The notes under the pieces were generated by a model. It was not told where the DNA came from and did no database searches. It saw only the letters and a program-made list of their open reading frames with translations. A stretch of 64,000 bases of DNA, taken from positions 1 to 64,000 of the forward strand of contig JBEKEK010000024.1 of assembly GCA_050013875.1 (NCBI GenBank). Direction: 5' to 3'. The stretch is from Trebonia sp050013875. GTDB taxonomy: Bacteria > Actinomycetota > Actinomycetes > Streptosporangiales > Streptosporangiaceae. The position numbers were made by a program, and so were the translations under genes. Shown here in pieces: positions 22,396-31,189 of the stretch (position 1 is the stretch's first letter; each line of letters begins with the position of its first letter).

Positions 22396-23180
22396 ACATT
22401 GAGCTGACGAGCGTGAGCCGTTCGTTCGGTAAAAACAAGGCCGTCGATGGCGTGAGCCTCGAAGCCGGGCCTGGCGTGCTCGGCCTGCTCGGCCCGAACG
22501 GCGCCGGCAAGACGTCGCTGCTGCGCATGCTGGCCACCGTGCTGCCGCCATCGTCGGGCAAGATCCGGCTGCTTGACCTCGACCCCGGGCGCACCGCCGA
22601 CCGCCGTGAGATGCGCCGCCGGCTCGGCTACCTGCCGCAGAACCTCGGCTACTACCCGGCGTTCACGGTCGCGGAGTTCGTCGAGTACTTCGCGCTGCTG
22701 AAGGAGGTCCCGCCAGACCGCATCCCGAAGGCGGTGGCGGCCGCGGTCGAGCGGGTCGACCTCGGCGCGAAGGCCAGGGCCAGGCTGCGCACGCTATCCG
22801 GCGGCATGCTGCGCCGGGTCGGCATCGCCCAGGCTATCGTCAACGACCCAGACCTGCTGCTGCTTGACGAGCCGACGGCCGGGCTTGACCCCGAGCAGCG
22901 GGTCGGCTTCCGCGCCCTGCTGCGCTCGCTCGGCGAGGCCTCGACCGTTGTCGTGTCCACTCACCTGGTCGAGGACGTCGGGGCGGCCTGCTCCGAGGTG
23001 GCCCTGATGGACAGCGGGCACGTCGTCTTCCGCGGCACCCCGGACGAGCTGGTTGCCCGCGGCGAGGGTCACGGGATCGGCGACGCCCCGCTGGAGCGCG
23101 GCTACAGCGCCATCCTGCAGGCCGCGCGCGCGGCCGCTCACGGTGACGGGGTGGCGGCACGAGCGGGAGGCGCCGCGTGA
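22392..23180 (+). CDS. ABC transporter ATP-binding protein
   Basis: A 262-residue CcmA-type ATPase. Walker A GPNGAGKTS, Q-loop YLPQNLGYYPAF, signature LSGGMLRRVGIAQA, Walker B LLLLDEPTAGLD and H-loop VVSTHL are intact. The start is GTG overlapping the preceding stop (GTGA), and the much longer open frame upstream is a shadow. The tail of about 40 residues is Ala-rich. It is probably the energy subunit for the membrane proteins on both sides of it. Confidence 0.92.
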   Translation: MNIELTSVSRSFGKNKAVDGVSLEAGPGVLGLLGPNGAGKTSLLRMLATVLPPSSGKIRLLDLDPGRTADRREMRRRLGYLPQNLGYYPAFTVAEFVEYFALLKEVPPDRIPKAVAAAVERVDLGAKARARLRTLSGGMLRRVGIAQAIVNDPDLLLLDEPTAGLDPEQRVGFRALLRSLGEASTVVVSTHLVEDVGAACSEVALMDSGHVVFRGTPDELVARGEGHGIGDAPLERGYSAILQAARAAAHGDGVAARAGGAA

Positions 23181-24730
23181 CCGCCACCATCCCGGCCCAG
23201 GCGCCGGCGCCGTCGGCGCCGGCCGGGCCCCGCCCGTGGCGGCAGGCCGTGCGCATCCTGCGGATGGAGATCCGGCACAGCGCCTTCGTGTGGTGCCTGC
23301 CGCTGCTCGTCGTCTTGTTCATCTACGACCCGTACCGGACGGCCGCCAGTTATCCCGTACTGTGGCCGCTGCGCTCCACCGTGGTGCTGAACAAGTTCTG
23401 GCCGGACATGGTGGTCTTCGCCGCCGGGTTCTCGGCCTGGGCCGGTTCGCGGGAGGGCCGCCGTAACGTCGGCGATCTGCTGGCGACCACCGCCCGCCCG
23501 GCCTGGGCCCGGCAACTGTGCTCGCTCGCGGGCACGGCGTGCTGGGTGGTGGCGGCGTTCCTGGCCGGCGTGCTCGCCCTCTACGTGCGGACCTCGCAGC
23601 AGGCCACCTGGGGCGGCCCGCCCATCGCGCCGGTCGTCGTGGGCGTCGTCGGGCTGGCCGCGGTCTGCGCGGTCGCGTTTACCCTCGGTGCGCTGTTCCC
23701 GGGCCGGTTCACCGCCCCGATCGTCGCGGTCGCCCTGATGATCATCACGCTGTGGGCGTTCCGGCAGGCAGTGGGGGACAACGGCGGCAGCAGCGGCGCG
23801 ATCGGGGTGCTGTCCCCTGACGGCAGCGTGCCGGGGAACGACTGGGGCCTGTTCTACCCGGTGTCGGCCGGTGTCCCGATCGTCCAGCTCGCGTTCATGG
23901 CCGGGGTCGTGCTCGCCGCTGTCGGCGTGCTCGGCCTGTCACCGCGGGCCGGCGGGGTCGGCTGGCGGGGCGCGCTCTCCGCGGTGGCCGCGGGCGGCGC
24001 GCGACTGCGGGCAGTCGCCGTGTCGGCCCTTGCCATCGGGGTGGCGCTCGCCGTGGCCGCCTTCGCCCTGGCCGAGACCGCCAACGTGTCCGACGCGACC
24101 AGTACCCTCCAGATCCCCGCGATCGACAACGCGCTCGGGGGTGGTCACCCGATCGCTTACACGCCCGTGTGCACAGTCGGCCCGGCGGCGTTCGAGACCT
24201 GCGTGCATCCGGCCTACCGGCCCTACCTGCCATGGGTCGCCGCGGCACTCGGCCCGGCCATCGCCCAGGTGTCCGGGCTGCCGGGCGTGCCGACGACCGC
24301 CAAGGAGGTCTCGGCCGGATCGCTGTCGCTGGTAGTCCAGCAGGGCTTCGCCATCGGCCAGGTCGTGGGCGGTGCCTATGAGTTCACCCTGTCCAACCTG
24401 GTCGGTTTCTCGCCCAGCCCGTCGATGATCAAGGAGGGCCTGCAGCAAGACCTCATACGGGCGATCATCATCGGTCCGGCCGGCAAGTTCGTCACCGCGC
24501 CGGACGGTGCCCAGGACTTCCAGCCTGATACCGGCACCCTGGCGCAACGGGCGGTCATGGATGGCCTGCTCAAGGTACTCGGAGTGCCGCCCTATCCGAA
24601 AACTCTCGCGCAGGTCGCGACCGCCGCCGCCCGCTTCGCGGCTCTTCCGGCAGCGACACGGCGCGCCTGGCTCGCGGCCAACTTGGCCGCGCTCAGGGCA
24701 GGCAAGATCACCCTGGCGCAGCTGCCATGA
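23177..24730 (+). CDS. Large ABC-2-like membrane protein
   Basis: A 517-residue protein starting at a GTG that overlaps the ATPase stop. Six to seven membrane helices occupy residues ~35-300 (for example LPLLVVLFIYDPY, AGTACWVVAAFLAGVLALY). An extracytoplasmic domain of about 200 residues follows, with a Cys pair (PVCTVGPAAFETCVHP). That domain is unlike a standard permease and may sense or bind a substrate outside the cell. The arrangement of permease plus large external C-terminal domain recalls sensor-type exporters, but no named family is recognised. Confidence 0.8.
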   Translation: MTATIPAQAPAPSAPAGPRPWRQAVRILRMEIRHSAFVWCLPLLVVLFIYDPYRTAASYPVLWPLRSTVVLNKFWPDMVVFAAGFSAWAGSREGRRNVGDLLATTARPAWARQLCSLAGTACWVVAAFLAGVLALYVRTSQQATWGGPPIAPVVVGVVGLAAVCAVAFTLGALFPGRFTAPIVAVALMIITLWAFRQAVGDNGGSSGAIGVLSPDGSVPGNDWGLFYPVSAGVPIVQLAFMAGVVLAAVGVLGLSPRAGGVGWRGALSAVAAGGARLRAVAVSALAIGVALAVAAFALAETANVSDATSTLQIPAIDNALGGGHPIAYTPVCTVGPAAFETCVHPAYRPYLPWVAAALGPAIAQVSGLPGVPTTAKEVSAGSLSLVVQQGFAIGQVVGGAYEFTLSNLVGFSPSPSMIKEGLQQDLIRAIIIGPAGKFVTAPDGAQDFQPDTGTLAQRAVMDGLLKVLGVPPYPKTLAQVATAAARFAALPAATRRAWLAANLAALRAGKITLAQLP

Positions 24731-24791
24731 CGGCCGTCTCGGGCCCGGCGATAACGCACCACGCAGCACGGCCGACCGGAGGTCCCTGGCG

Positions 24792-25475
24792 ATGACCACT
24801 GCCGATGTCAAGAAGCAGCCGCTGCCGCCCGCCGCCCCGCCCGCGTGGCGCGTACCGGCGGTACGCCTGATCTGGCTGCACCTGTGCAGCCGCCGTGTCC
24901 CCTCCGCACTGGTCGCGCTGCTGGCCTGTGGCTTGGTCTTGTGGGCGGCGCTTGAGTACCACTGGTGGTACGGCGCGGGCAACCGCCCCGACGAGATCCC
25001 CAACCTGCTGGAGGGGTGCGCGGCGGCGATCATCGGGGTGACCACGCACAGCCCGTTCGGCGAGCCGGAGCGGGCGACCGGCCGCTGGCTGCCGTTCCTG
25101 CGGCCGGCCTTGATTCTCGCGCTGTGCGGGGCGGCGGTCGGGTTCCTGGCGGTTGGCGCGGCGGTCGCTTATAACCCGCAAGCGGGCGTTGGCCTCATCG
25201 ACGGCATGCTCCCGGTCGCGCGCAACCTGCTTGGCTTCACCGGCGTCGCCCTGCTGTTCTCGGTGGCCATCGGCGGCCTGCTCTCCTGGATCGGGCCGCT
25301 CGGCTACGTCCTGATCTGCCAGTGCGCCGCGATCGCGAACTACTCGGAGCCGCTCACCTGGGCCGCGCGCCCGCCCGCGGACCGCGGCGGCTGGATCGCC
25401 GCCCTGGTGGTCTTCGCGGTCGGCCTCGCCGCGTTCACGATCCGCGGACCGCGCATCCGCCCCTCGGGCGAGTAA
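24792..25475 (+). CDS. Membrane protein ending the ECF-sigma/ABC operon
   Basis: A 227-residue protein with a short Pro-rich cytoplasmic start and about five hydrophobic helices (~40-60, 102-125, 140-165, 168-185, 200-217). It lies 61 bases after the preceding gene on the same strand. ATG 24792 is chosen because the upstream part of the frame is antisense-like and Arg/Pro-rich. The Trp-rich loop YHWWYG and a conserved-looking NLLEG segment are notable. It resembles a short partner permease for the ABC system. Function unknown. Confidence 0.75.
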   Translation: MTTADVKKQPLPPAAPPAWRVPAVRLIWLHLCSRRVPSALVALLACGLVLWAALEYHWWYGAGNRPDEIPNLLEGCAAAIIGVTTHSPFGEPERATGRWLPFLRPALILALCGAAVGFLAVGAAVAYNPQAGVGLIDGMLPVARNLLGFTGVALLFSVAIGGLLSWIGPLGYVLICQCAAIANYSEPLTWAARPPADRGGWIAALVVFAVGLAAFTIRGPRIRPSGE

Positions 25476-25478
25476 GGA

Positions 25479-26183
25479 CTAGGCGGGACCCGCGGGTGGC
25501 TCCGGCGGCGTGAGCGTCCCTGGCCGCACGATGCCGGCCTCGTAGGCGAGCACGACGACCTGGACCCGGTCACGCAGGCCGAGCTTGGCGAGGATGCGGC
25601 CCACGTGGGACTTCACCGTCGCCTCGGATACGTAGAGCGCGGCCGCGATCTCGGAGTTGGACAGGCCGCGGGCCACGGCCGTGAGCACCTCGCCCTCCCG
25701 CTCGGTCAGCGACGATAGCTGCGGGTAGCGGTCAGTCCGCTGCCCGGCCGACAGCGCCGGGACCTGCGCGTACTCCTCGAGCAGGCGGCGGGTGACCCGG
25801 GGCGAGACGACCGCGTCGCCGGACGCGACCGTCCGGATGGCGGCGACGAGCTCGGCCGGGTGCACGTCCTTGAGCAGGAAGCCGCTCGCGCCCGCGCGCA
25901 GCGCGCCGAAGGCGTACTCGTCAAGATCGAAGGTCGTGAGGACGAGCACCCGGACTTCCCCGTTGGCGGCGACGATGCGGCGGGTGGCCTCGATGCCGTC
26001 GCATCCCGGCATCCGGATGTCCATCAGCACGACGTCCGGCGGGCTGCTGCGGGCGAGGGCGGCAGCCTCGTCGCCGTCGCCCGCTTCCGCGGTTACCGTC
26101 AGATCCTCCTCGGCCTCGATGATCATGCGGAAGCCGCGGCGGAGCAGGGGCTGGTCGTCGGCCAGCAGCACGGAAATGCTCAC
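25479..26183 (-). CDS. NarL/FixJ-family response regulator
   Basis: A 234-residue two-domain response regulator. The receiver domain shows the acidic pair in LLADDQ, phospho-acceptor Asp55 in VVLMDIRMPG, and the conserved Lys in FLLKD. The C-terminal LuxR-type HTH is LTEREGEVLTAVARGLSNSEIAAALYVSEATVKSHVGRILAKL. It overlaps the kinase gene by four bases and ends three bases from the convergent ABC operon. It probably controls a nearby exporter operon, as is common for this pairing. Confidence 0.95.
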   Translation of the reverse strand: MSISVLLADDQPLLRRGFRMIIEAEEDLTVTAEAGDGDEAAALARSSPPDVVLMDIRMPGCDGIEATRRIVAANGEVRVLVLTTFDLDEYAFGALRAGASGFLLKDVHPAELVAAIRTVASGDAVVSPRVTRRLLEEYAQVPALSAGQRTDRYPQLSSLTEREGEVLTAVARGLSNSEIAAALYVSEATVKSHVGRILAKLGLRDRVQVVVLAYEAGIVRPGTLTPPEPPAGPA

Positions 26184-27406
26184 GTGGCCACCGCCTGGGC
26201 CTGGCCGTCCAGCCGCAGGACGGCCGAGACCAGCCAGCCTCCCCCGGGGACGGGGCCCGCGCTGAGGGTGCCGTGGTGCAGGGCGGCCCGCTCGCGCATC
26301 CCGTCGATGCCGTGGCCGCGCTGCCCGTCGGTGGCGGCGGCCGTGCCGTCGTCGGCCACGCGCACCTCCACCAGTGCGGAGTCGTAGCGGATGGTGACCC
26401 GGGCGTGCCCAGCGCGGGCGTGGCGGATCGTGTTGGTCAGCGCTTCCTGCACGATGCGGTAAATGGTCAGCCCGGCGGTGGCGCCGACCGGGAAGGGGGC
26501 CCCCACCGCGTCGAAGTCCACCGCGAGCCCGGTCGCGCGGACCCGCTCAAGCAGCACGCCGAGTTCGGGCACGCCCGGCTGCGGTGCCAGTTCGGGGGGC
26601 CGGTCGTCGGTGCGGAGCACGCCAAGCATCGCCCGCATGTCCGACAGCGCCTGCCGGCCGGCCTGCGAGACCTCGGCCATCACCTCGCGGTCCGGATCCG
26701 AATGGCTGACCACCGCGGCCGCGTCGGCCAGCGTGATCACGACGGACAGACTGTGCGAGACGATGTCATGAAGTTCGCGCGCGATCCTGGTCCGCTCGGC
26801 GGCCGTCGCTATGGTGGCCTGCTGGTCCCGCTCGACCGCGAGCCGCCGGGCCCGCTCGTCCATCCAGGCCAGGTACCGGCTGCCCGACGCGACGGTCAGC
26901 CCGGCGAAAAGCGCCGCTATCACCGTCGCGGTCAGGAACAGCAGGGAGTGCGTCACGTTGCCCGCTGGCTCCCATTTCCAGGCGGCCATGATGACCCCGG
27001 CTTCCAGCAGCCCCGCCGCGGCGAGGGCGCGGATCCGCGACTCGTGCGCCGCCACCGTGTACAAGCCGATGAGCAGCGCGCCGTCGCCGAGCAGGGGGAA
27101 GCCCATCAGCCACTGGCCGAAGGCGATGGCGCAGGCAATGAGGAAGACGGTTGAGGGGCGGCGCCGGCGGACCGCGACGGTGGCGATCAGCGCCGTCTGG
27201 ACCAGCCCGGCGCGCACGTCGGCGAAGGGCGACCGGACCAGCCAGGCGGTCGACAGGGCGAGCAGCGCGGCCGCCAGCAGCGCATCGGTCGCCAGCGGGT
27301 AGCTCCGCACAATATTGCGGCCCCAGCCGAACAAGCCGCCGGTGATGTCCTCCGGCGGCTGGAGAGAGGTCAGCCCACGGTTGGTGTACTCAGTCATCGT
27401 GCCCAT
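26180..27406 (-). CDS. Sensor histidine kinase (HisKA_3, NarX/DesK type)
   Basis: A 408-residue kinase. Five or six membrane helices lie in the first ~180 residues. The dimerisation/phosphotransfer helix shows the H-box ERTRIARELHDIVSHSLSVVI. The ATPase domain shows QEALTNTIRHARAG (N box), VADDGT (G1) and GHGIDGMRERA (G2). An AAGGAT sequence eight bases before ATG 27406 favours that start; a GTG at 27427 without a good ribosome site is possible. It has no large external sensor domain, so it probably senses a membrane-embedded drug or lipid state, or a partner transporter. Confidence 0.93.
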   Translation of the reverse strand: MGTMTEYTNRGLTSLQPPEDITGGLFGWGRNIVRSYPLATDALLAAALLALSTAWLVRSPFADVRAGLVQTALIATVAVRRRRPSTVFLIACAIAFGQWLMGFPLLGDGALLIGLYTVAAHESRIRALAAAGLLEAGVIMAAWKWEPAGNVTHSLLFLTATVIAALFAGLTVASGSRYLAWMDERARRLAVERDQQATIATAAERTRIARELHDIVSHSLSVVITLADAAAVVSHSDPDREVMAEVSQAGRQALSDMRAMLGVLRTDDRPPELAPQPGVPELGVLLERVRATGLAVDFDAVGAPFPVGATAGLTIYRIVQEALTNTIRHARAGHARVTIRYDSALVEVRVADDGTAAATDGQRGHGIDGMRERAALHHGTLSAGPVPGGGWLVSAVLRLDGQAQAVAT

Positions 27407-27596
27407 AGACGCATCCTTCGCGGTCACTTACCGGCAGCGTACCGTGCCTGCGCGTCCGCCTTAAGGATGAGATGGCCGGCCGGGATCTCGTCCTTCCGGC
27501 TGTCGCGGGGCGGGCCGGCCAAACCTTACGGTGGCCGTAGCGGGCCCCGATGCCCAGACCAAGCCGACACAACAGCCACCGGGGGTAGCAGAAACC

Positions 27597-28442
27597 ATGG
27601 CAAGTCACGGCCGCCGCTTTTTCTCGGAACCGGTCGCGGCGAAGGTGCCGGAGATCACCCTCATTTTCTGGGTGATAAAGCTGCTCACCACCGCGGGTGG
27701 CGAGGCCACGTCGGACTACCTCGCACTCGGCAGCCACCTGACGGGTGCCGCCGTGGAGACCGGGCTCCTGATCATCGGGCTGGTCTGGCAGTTCCGGGTC
27801 CGCCGCTACACCGCGGCCTCCTATTGGTTCCTGGCCTATGCCATCGCCATCTTCGGCACCGGCGTCTCGGACACCCTGCACCTGACCGTCGGCATTCCGT
27901 ACTCGGGCACCACCCTGCTGTGGGCCATCGTGCTGGCCGGGATATTCACCGTCTGGTACCGCAGCGAGCGCACGCTGTCCATCCACAGCATCATCACCCG
28001 CCGCCGTGAGATGTTCTACTGGGCGACTGTGTTCGCCACCTTCGCGCTCGGCACCGCCCTCGGCGACTTCACCGCCGTCACCCTGCACCTGGGGTACTTC
28101 GGCTCGGTGGTGCTGTTCTTCGTGGTCATCATGATCCCCGCCATCGCCTGGCGCGGCTTCGGCCTCAACGCCGTGGTCGCGTTCTGGTCGGCCTACGTGG
28201 TGACGCGGCCGCTTGGCGCGTCGGTCGCCGACTACGTCAGCAAGTCCAAATCGCTCAGCGGCGTGGGCTTCGGTGACGGCCGCACCGCGGTGATCGCCAC
28301 CGTCGCGGTCGCTATCGGCGTCGTCTACCTGGCCATTTCCCGGACTGACATTCAGGATCCGGCCGGGCTGGTCAGCTCCGGGCAGCGGACACCAGCCGGT
28401 GACCCCGGTCAGCAGCAGGGGCAGGTCATGCGCCCCTGGTGA
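27597..28442 (+). CDS. COG4705-like multi-pass membrane protein
   Basis: A 281-residue protein containing the repeated motif KVPEITLIFWVIKLLTTAGGEATSD, typical of COG4705 membrane-anchored proteins. About eight hydrophobic helices occur in pairs, and a second half-repeat begins near residue 135 (REMFYWATVFATFALGTALGD). The open frame extends upstream to 27531, but similarity starts at the PEIT motif, so ATG 27597 is preferred despite a weak ribosome site. Function unknown; the GE..SD and G..GD acids inside helices suggest ion or metal transport, which is inference. Confidence 0.75.
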   Translation: MASHGRRFFSEPVAAKVPEITLIFWVIKLLTTAGGEATSDYLALGSHLTGAAVETGLLIIGLVWQFRVRRYTAASYWFLAYAIAIFGTGVSDTLHLTVGIPYSGTTLLWAIVLAGIFTVWYRSERTLSIHSIITRRREMFYWATVFATFALGTALGDFTAVTLHLGYFGSVVLFFVVIMIPAIAWRGFGLNAVVAFWSAYVVTRPLGASVADYVSKSKSLSGVGFGDGRTAVIATVAVAIGVVYLAISRTDIQDPAGLVSSGQRTPAGDPGQQQGQVMRPW

Positions 28443-28481
28443 GCTGTCCGTCGCGTTACCTGGCCTGGAGGACGCAGACAG

Positions 28482-29072
28482 ATGACAGATCTGGCAGCGG
28501 CAGCCCTGCCGTCCGCGCTGAGCGCGATGCCGACCGCGGTGGCGGTCGGCGTGCTGTGTGCCGCCGTGATCATCGAGATCGTCGCGGTCCCGGCCGTGCT
28601 GCTACCCGGCGGCACCTTCACGCTGCTGGCGGGCGCGCTGATCGGGGCCGGCCGTCCGGCGCTCGCCGTCGCGCTCCCGGTCGTCGCCGCGGTCGTCGCG
28701 GGCGACCAGCTGGCGTATTTCAGCGGTTCCGCGGTGGCCGGGTGGTGGCGCCGCCGCCGGCCGGGGCGGGCTGTCGCGGCGCCCCCGCCGCGCGGGCGGG
28801 CGGCGGCCTGGCTCACGGCGGCGATGCCGTCGCTCGCGGGAGGCGCCGGGATCGGCTACCGGTCGTTCGCTGCCCGGGTAGCTGTCATGCGCGTGCCATG
28901 GCTGGCGGCGGCGCTCAGCGCGGGCGCGCTGGCCGCGCACTCGCTGGCCGGCATCGGGCATGTCGCCGGGATCGTCGGCATCGTCGCCAGCGCCGTCGTG
29001 GTGACCGGCCTGCTGGCCGCCCGGCACGGGCCCGCCATCATGCGCGCGGTGGCGCGCCGGAAGAACCCGTGA
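28482..29072 (+). CDS. DedA-like membrane protein
   Basis: A 196-residue protein resembling short DedA/SNARE-associated proteins. A first helix precedes EIVAVPAVLLPGGTFTLLAGALIG, then VVAGDQLAYFSGSAV corresponds to the GD..Y.iGr region, and GIGYRSFAARVAVMRVPWLAAA to the conserved Arg-containing reentrant region. It is shorter than canonical DedA (about 220) and has an Arg/Pro-rich insert. DedA proteins act as polyprenyl-phosphate or lipid flippases. It lies 39 bases after the preceding membrane-protein gene and may be co-transcribed with it. Confidence 0.7.
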   Translation: MTDLAAAALPSALSAMPTAVAVGVLCAAVIIEIVAVPAVLLPGGTFTLLAGALIGAGRPALAVALPVVAAVVAGDQLAYFSGSAVAGWWRRRRPGRAVAAPPPRGRAAAWLTAAMPSLAGGAGIGYRSFAARVAVMRVPWLAAALSAGALAAHSLAGIGHVAGIVGIVASAVVVTGLLAARHGPAIMRAVARRKNP

Positions 29073-29074
29073 GC

Positions 29075-29560
29075 GGGGAGCCCGTCCGCGCGGCTCGCGA
29101 GCACGGCCCAGGCGTAAAAGGTGATCGGGTAGATGAAATAGCCGAAGCGCGTCGCCGGCGACAGCAGGAACAGCGCGGTCAGCCCGATGGCGATCCGCCG
29201 CCGTCCGCCGGCGCGCGGCCGGCCCGGGCCAGCAGCGCCAGCGCCAGGCAGATCAGGGCGATCACCGGCGGGTCGGTGATCCCCATCGTCAGCGGGAACG
29301 CCATGACCGGGCACGCGAGCCAGAACGCCGCGCGCCCCAGCGCGTCACCCCGCCGGCTTCCGTTCGTTGTGGTGGGCGTGGGGGTGACCCGGAATGTCGC
29401 GTACAGCAGCAGGAACGTCACGGCGATCAGCCAGGGCCACGTCTTGCCGGGCAGGCCGAGGGCCCCGGGCAGGCCGAAGAGCGCCATCACCGGCAGGTAG
29501 GGGTTGTAGGCCAGCCAGCCGCCGGCCGACAGCGCCCCGGCCGGCCATCATCACGATCCG
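29075..29560 (-). pseudogene. Decayed DUF2029/GT87-type mannosyltransferase fragment
   Basis: Read on the minus strand, the frame from about 29550 to 29179 encodes GGWLAYNPYLPVMALFG, then PAFPLTMGITDPP-like membrane segments. A shift to another frame near 29200 continues with AIGLTALFLLSPATRFGYFIYPITFYAWAV. These are characteristic of the C-terminal part of glycosyltransferase-87 (DUF2029) integral membrane enzymes. The first ~250 residues are absent and the two pieces are out of frame. It also abuts the 3' end of the DedA-like gene on the other strand. The end coordinates are approximate. Confidence 0.6.
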
Positions 29561-29755
29561 GTTTCCCATACGGTCGAGCGTGCCGGGGTACCCGGAAGCG
29601 AGACGATAGGGCTAAGCCCCCAAAACACCCTGAAGCTGGCCCCCGCCGCCATCAGGGACCAGGCTGCACCCCGGTCGCGTCCCTGAGAATTACGGCAAGC
29701 TAACGGGCGCTCCCACCGGAGGTGAACGCATCCGGATGCGTGCCAGCATTCGGGC

Positions 29756-30976
29756 ATGGGCCAGGAACTTACGCAGGTGCTGTGCCCGGAGTGCGGGACC
29801 CTCGGCGAGTCTGTTCCGGAGCTGAGCCGCTGGCAGTGCGCCAACTGCGGTGGCGGGTACTTCCTGCGGCGATGTTGTGCGTGCGCCAGGGTCAGCTATG
29901 TCGATGGCCTGCAGGGAATCCGCGTGCCGTGGCCCTGCACCTGGTGCGGGCACTTCAACCGGGGCTTCAGCCAGAACCAGGACCCGGCCGCGGCGAGCGC
30001 GGCCGAGCTAGCCGCCGAGGTGGCCCGCTACGGCCCGCCAGGCGGTGCGGCCGGACCGCGAACCGGCGGCCAGCCGGATCCGGCCCCGGCTGCGTACAGC
30101 GGTCCGTCTCCTGCCGCCCGGGATCCGGGCGGCGGCCTGACCTCGGCAGCGGGTACCGGCAGCCCGGGTACGGCGCCGCCACTGCCGCGCCGGCTGCGGC
30201 GCACCGGGCTGCCGGGAGCCATGGCCGTGGCCTGCGCTGCTGTCGCCATCGTCGCGCTGGCAGCGGGAGGTCCGCTGGCAGCCGGAGGCCTGAAGGCGCA
30301 GGGCATGGCCACCGGACAGGGCGGCACGACGCGGGCGGTCCAGGTCACCGCCAGCCGGGTCGGCACCATCGAATTGCGAGGCGTGCCAGGCCAGCTGACC
30401 ATTGTCGGCACGCGATCCGGCCAGGTGATGCTGACCGGGCAGTTGCACGGGGCCCGCGGCGCCCCGGCCGTGGAGACCCGGCTCGAACGGGCGGCCGGCG
30501 TCCTGGTGGTGTCCATCCGGTGCGCATCGGCTGGCCCCTGCAGCGAGAACCTCCGGCTGGTGGTGCCGGGGACGACCGGCGCGACCGTGTGGCAGCCCGG
30601 CGGCCGGGTCGTGGTGGCCGGCCTGGCCGGCCCGCTGCGCATCACCGCCAGCAGCGTGGACATCAGCGCCAGCGGGCTGCGCTCGGCCCTCTTCGCGGCC
30701 GTGATCACAAACGGGCACCTGAGCGCGGACTTCACCACGCCGCCGCGCCAGGTCACTATCACGCTGGCATCGGCCCAGGCCACCCTCCACCTGTCAGCCA
30801 GCGTGGCCTACCGCGTCACCCAGCAGGTAACGTCGGGGTCCATCAGGGTCGGCATCCCCCAGGCGGGCAGCGCGACCCGCACCGTGACCGCCCGCATCGA
30901 TTCCGGCGAACTCGAACTGCTACCGGCACAAGACGCTGGCGGGCGATCCAGCTTAGGGCCAAAGTTGTACGCCTAG
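29756..30976 (+). CDS. Zinc-ribbon, single-TM protein with DUF4097-like C-terminal domain
   Basis: A 406-residue protein in three parts. Residues 1-65 hold four CxxC pairs (CPECG, CANCG, CCAC, CTWCG), a double zinc ribbon. A Pro/Ala/Gly-rich linker leads to one membrane helix near residues 160-180. The rest is a repetitive beta-rich domain resembling DUF4097 adhesin-like beta-helices (IELRGVPGQLTIVG, VVVAGLAGPLRITASSVDISASG). The ribbons should face the cytoplasm and the beta domain the outside. The last four codons lie inside the inverted repeat at 30951-31043. Function unknown. Confidence 0.75.
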   Translation: MGQELTQVLCPECGTLGESVPELSRWQCANCGGGYFLRRCCACARVSYVDGLQGIRVPWPCTWCGHFNRGFSQNQDPAAASAAELAAEVARYGPPGGAAGPRTGGQPDPAPAAYSGPSPAARDPGGGLTSAAGTGSPGTAPPLPRRLRRTGLPGAMAVACAAVAIVALAAGGPLAAGGLKAQGMATGQGGTTRAVQVTASRVGTIELRGVPGQLTIVGTRSGQVMLTGQLHGARGAPAVETRLERAAGVLVVSIRCASAGPCSENLRLVVPGTTGATVWQPGGRVVVAGLAGPLRITASSVDISASGLRSALFAAVITNGHLSADFTTPPRQVTITLASAQATLHLSASVAYRVTQQVTSGSIRVGIPQAGSATRTVTARIDSGELELLPAQDAGGRSSLGPKLYA

Positions 30977-31043
30977 ATGCTTAGATCACGCCCTAAATGG
31001 CGATGTTTGTCATCATTTTGCCCGTGCAAGTTTGGCCCTAAGC
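30951..31043. repeat. 93-base element bounded by 13-base perfect inverted repeats
   Basis: GCTTAGGGCCAAA at 30951-30963 is matched by its exact complement TTTGGCCCTAAGC at 31031-31043, followed on the inner side by partly matching GTTG/CAAG. The left arm lies inside the final codons of the zinc-ribbon gene, and the element supplies its stop codon. It could be a miniature transposon-like element or a large terminator hairpin. No clear target duplication flanks it. Confidence 0.6.
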
Positions 31044-31189
31044 CAGTTGGTGGACCGAGGCTAAGCGGGATAAGGAGCAGATAACAGCAAGAAGTGCTTT
31101 TAGGCCCGCACTAATACAGCCAGGTCCGGTCTAATGCATCCGCCTGATGCAGAACTGGGAACCTCGGTGATACGAGGCTAGGGGCTCCG

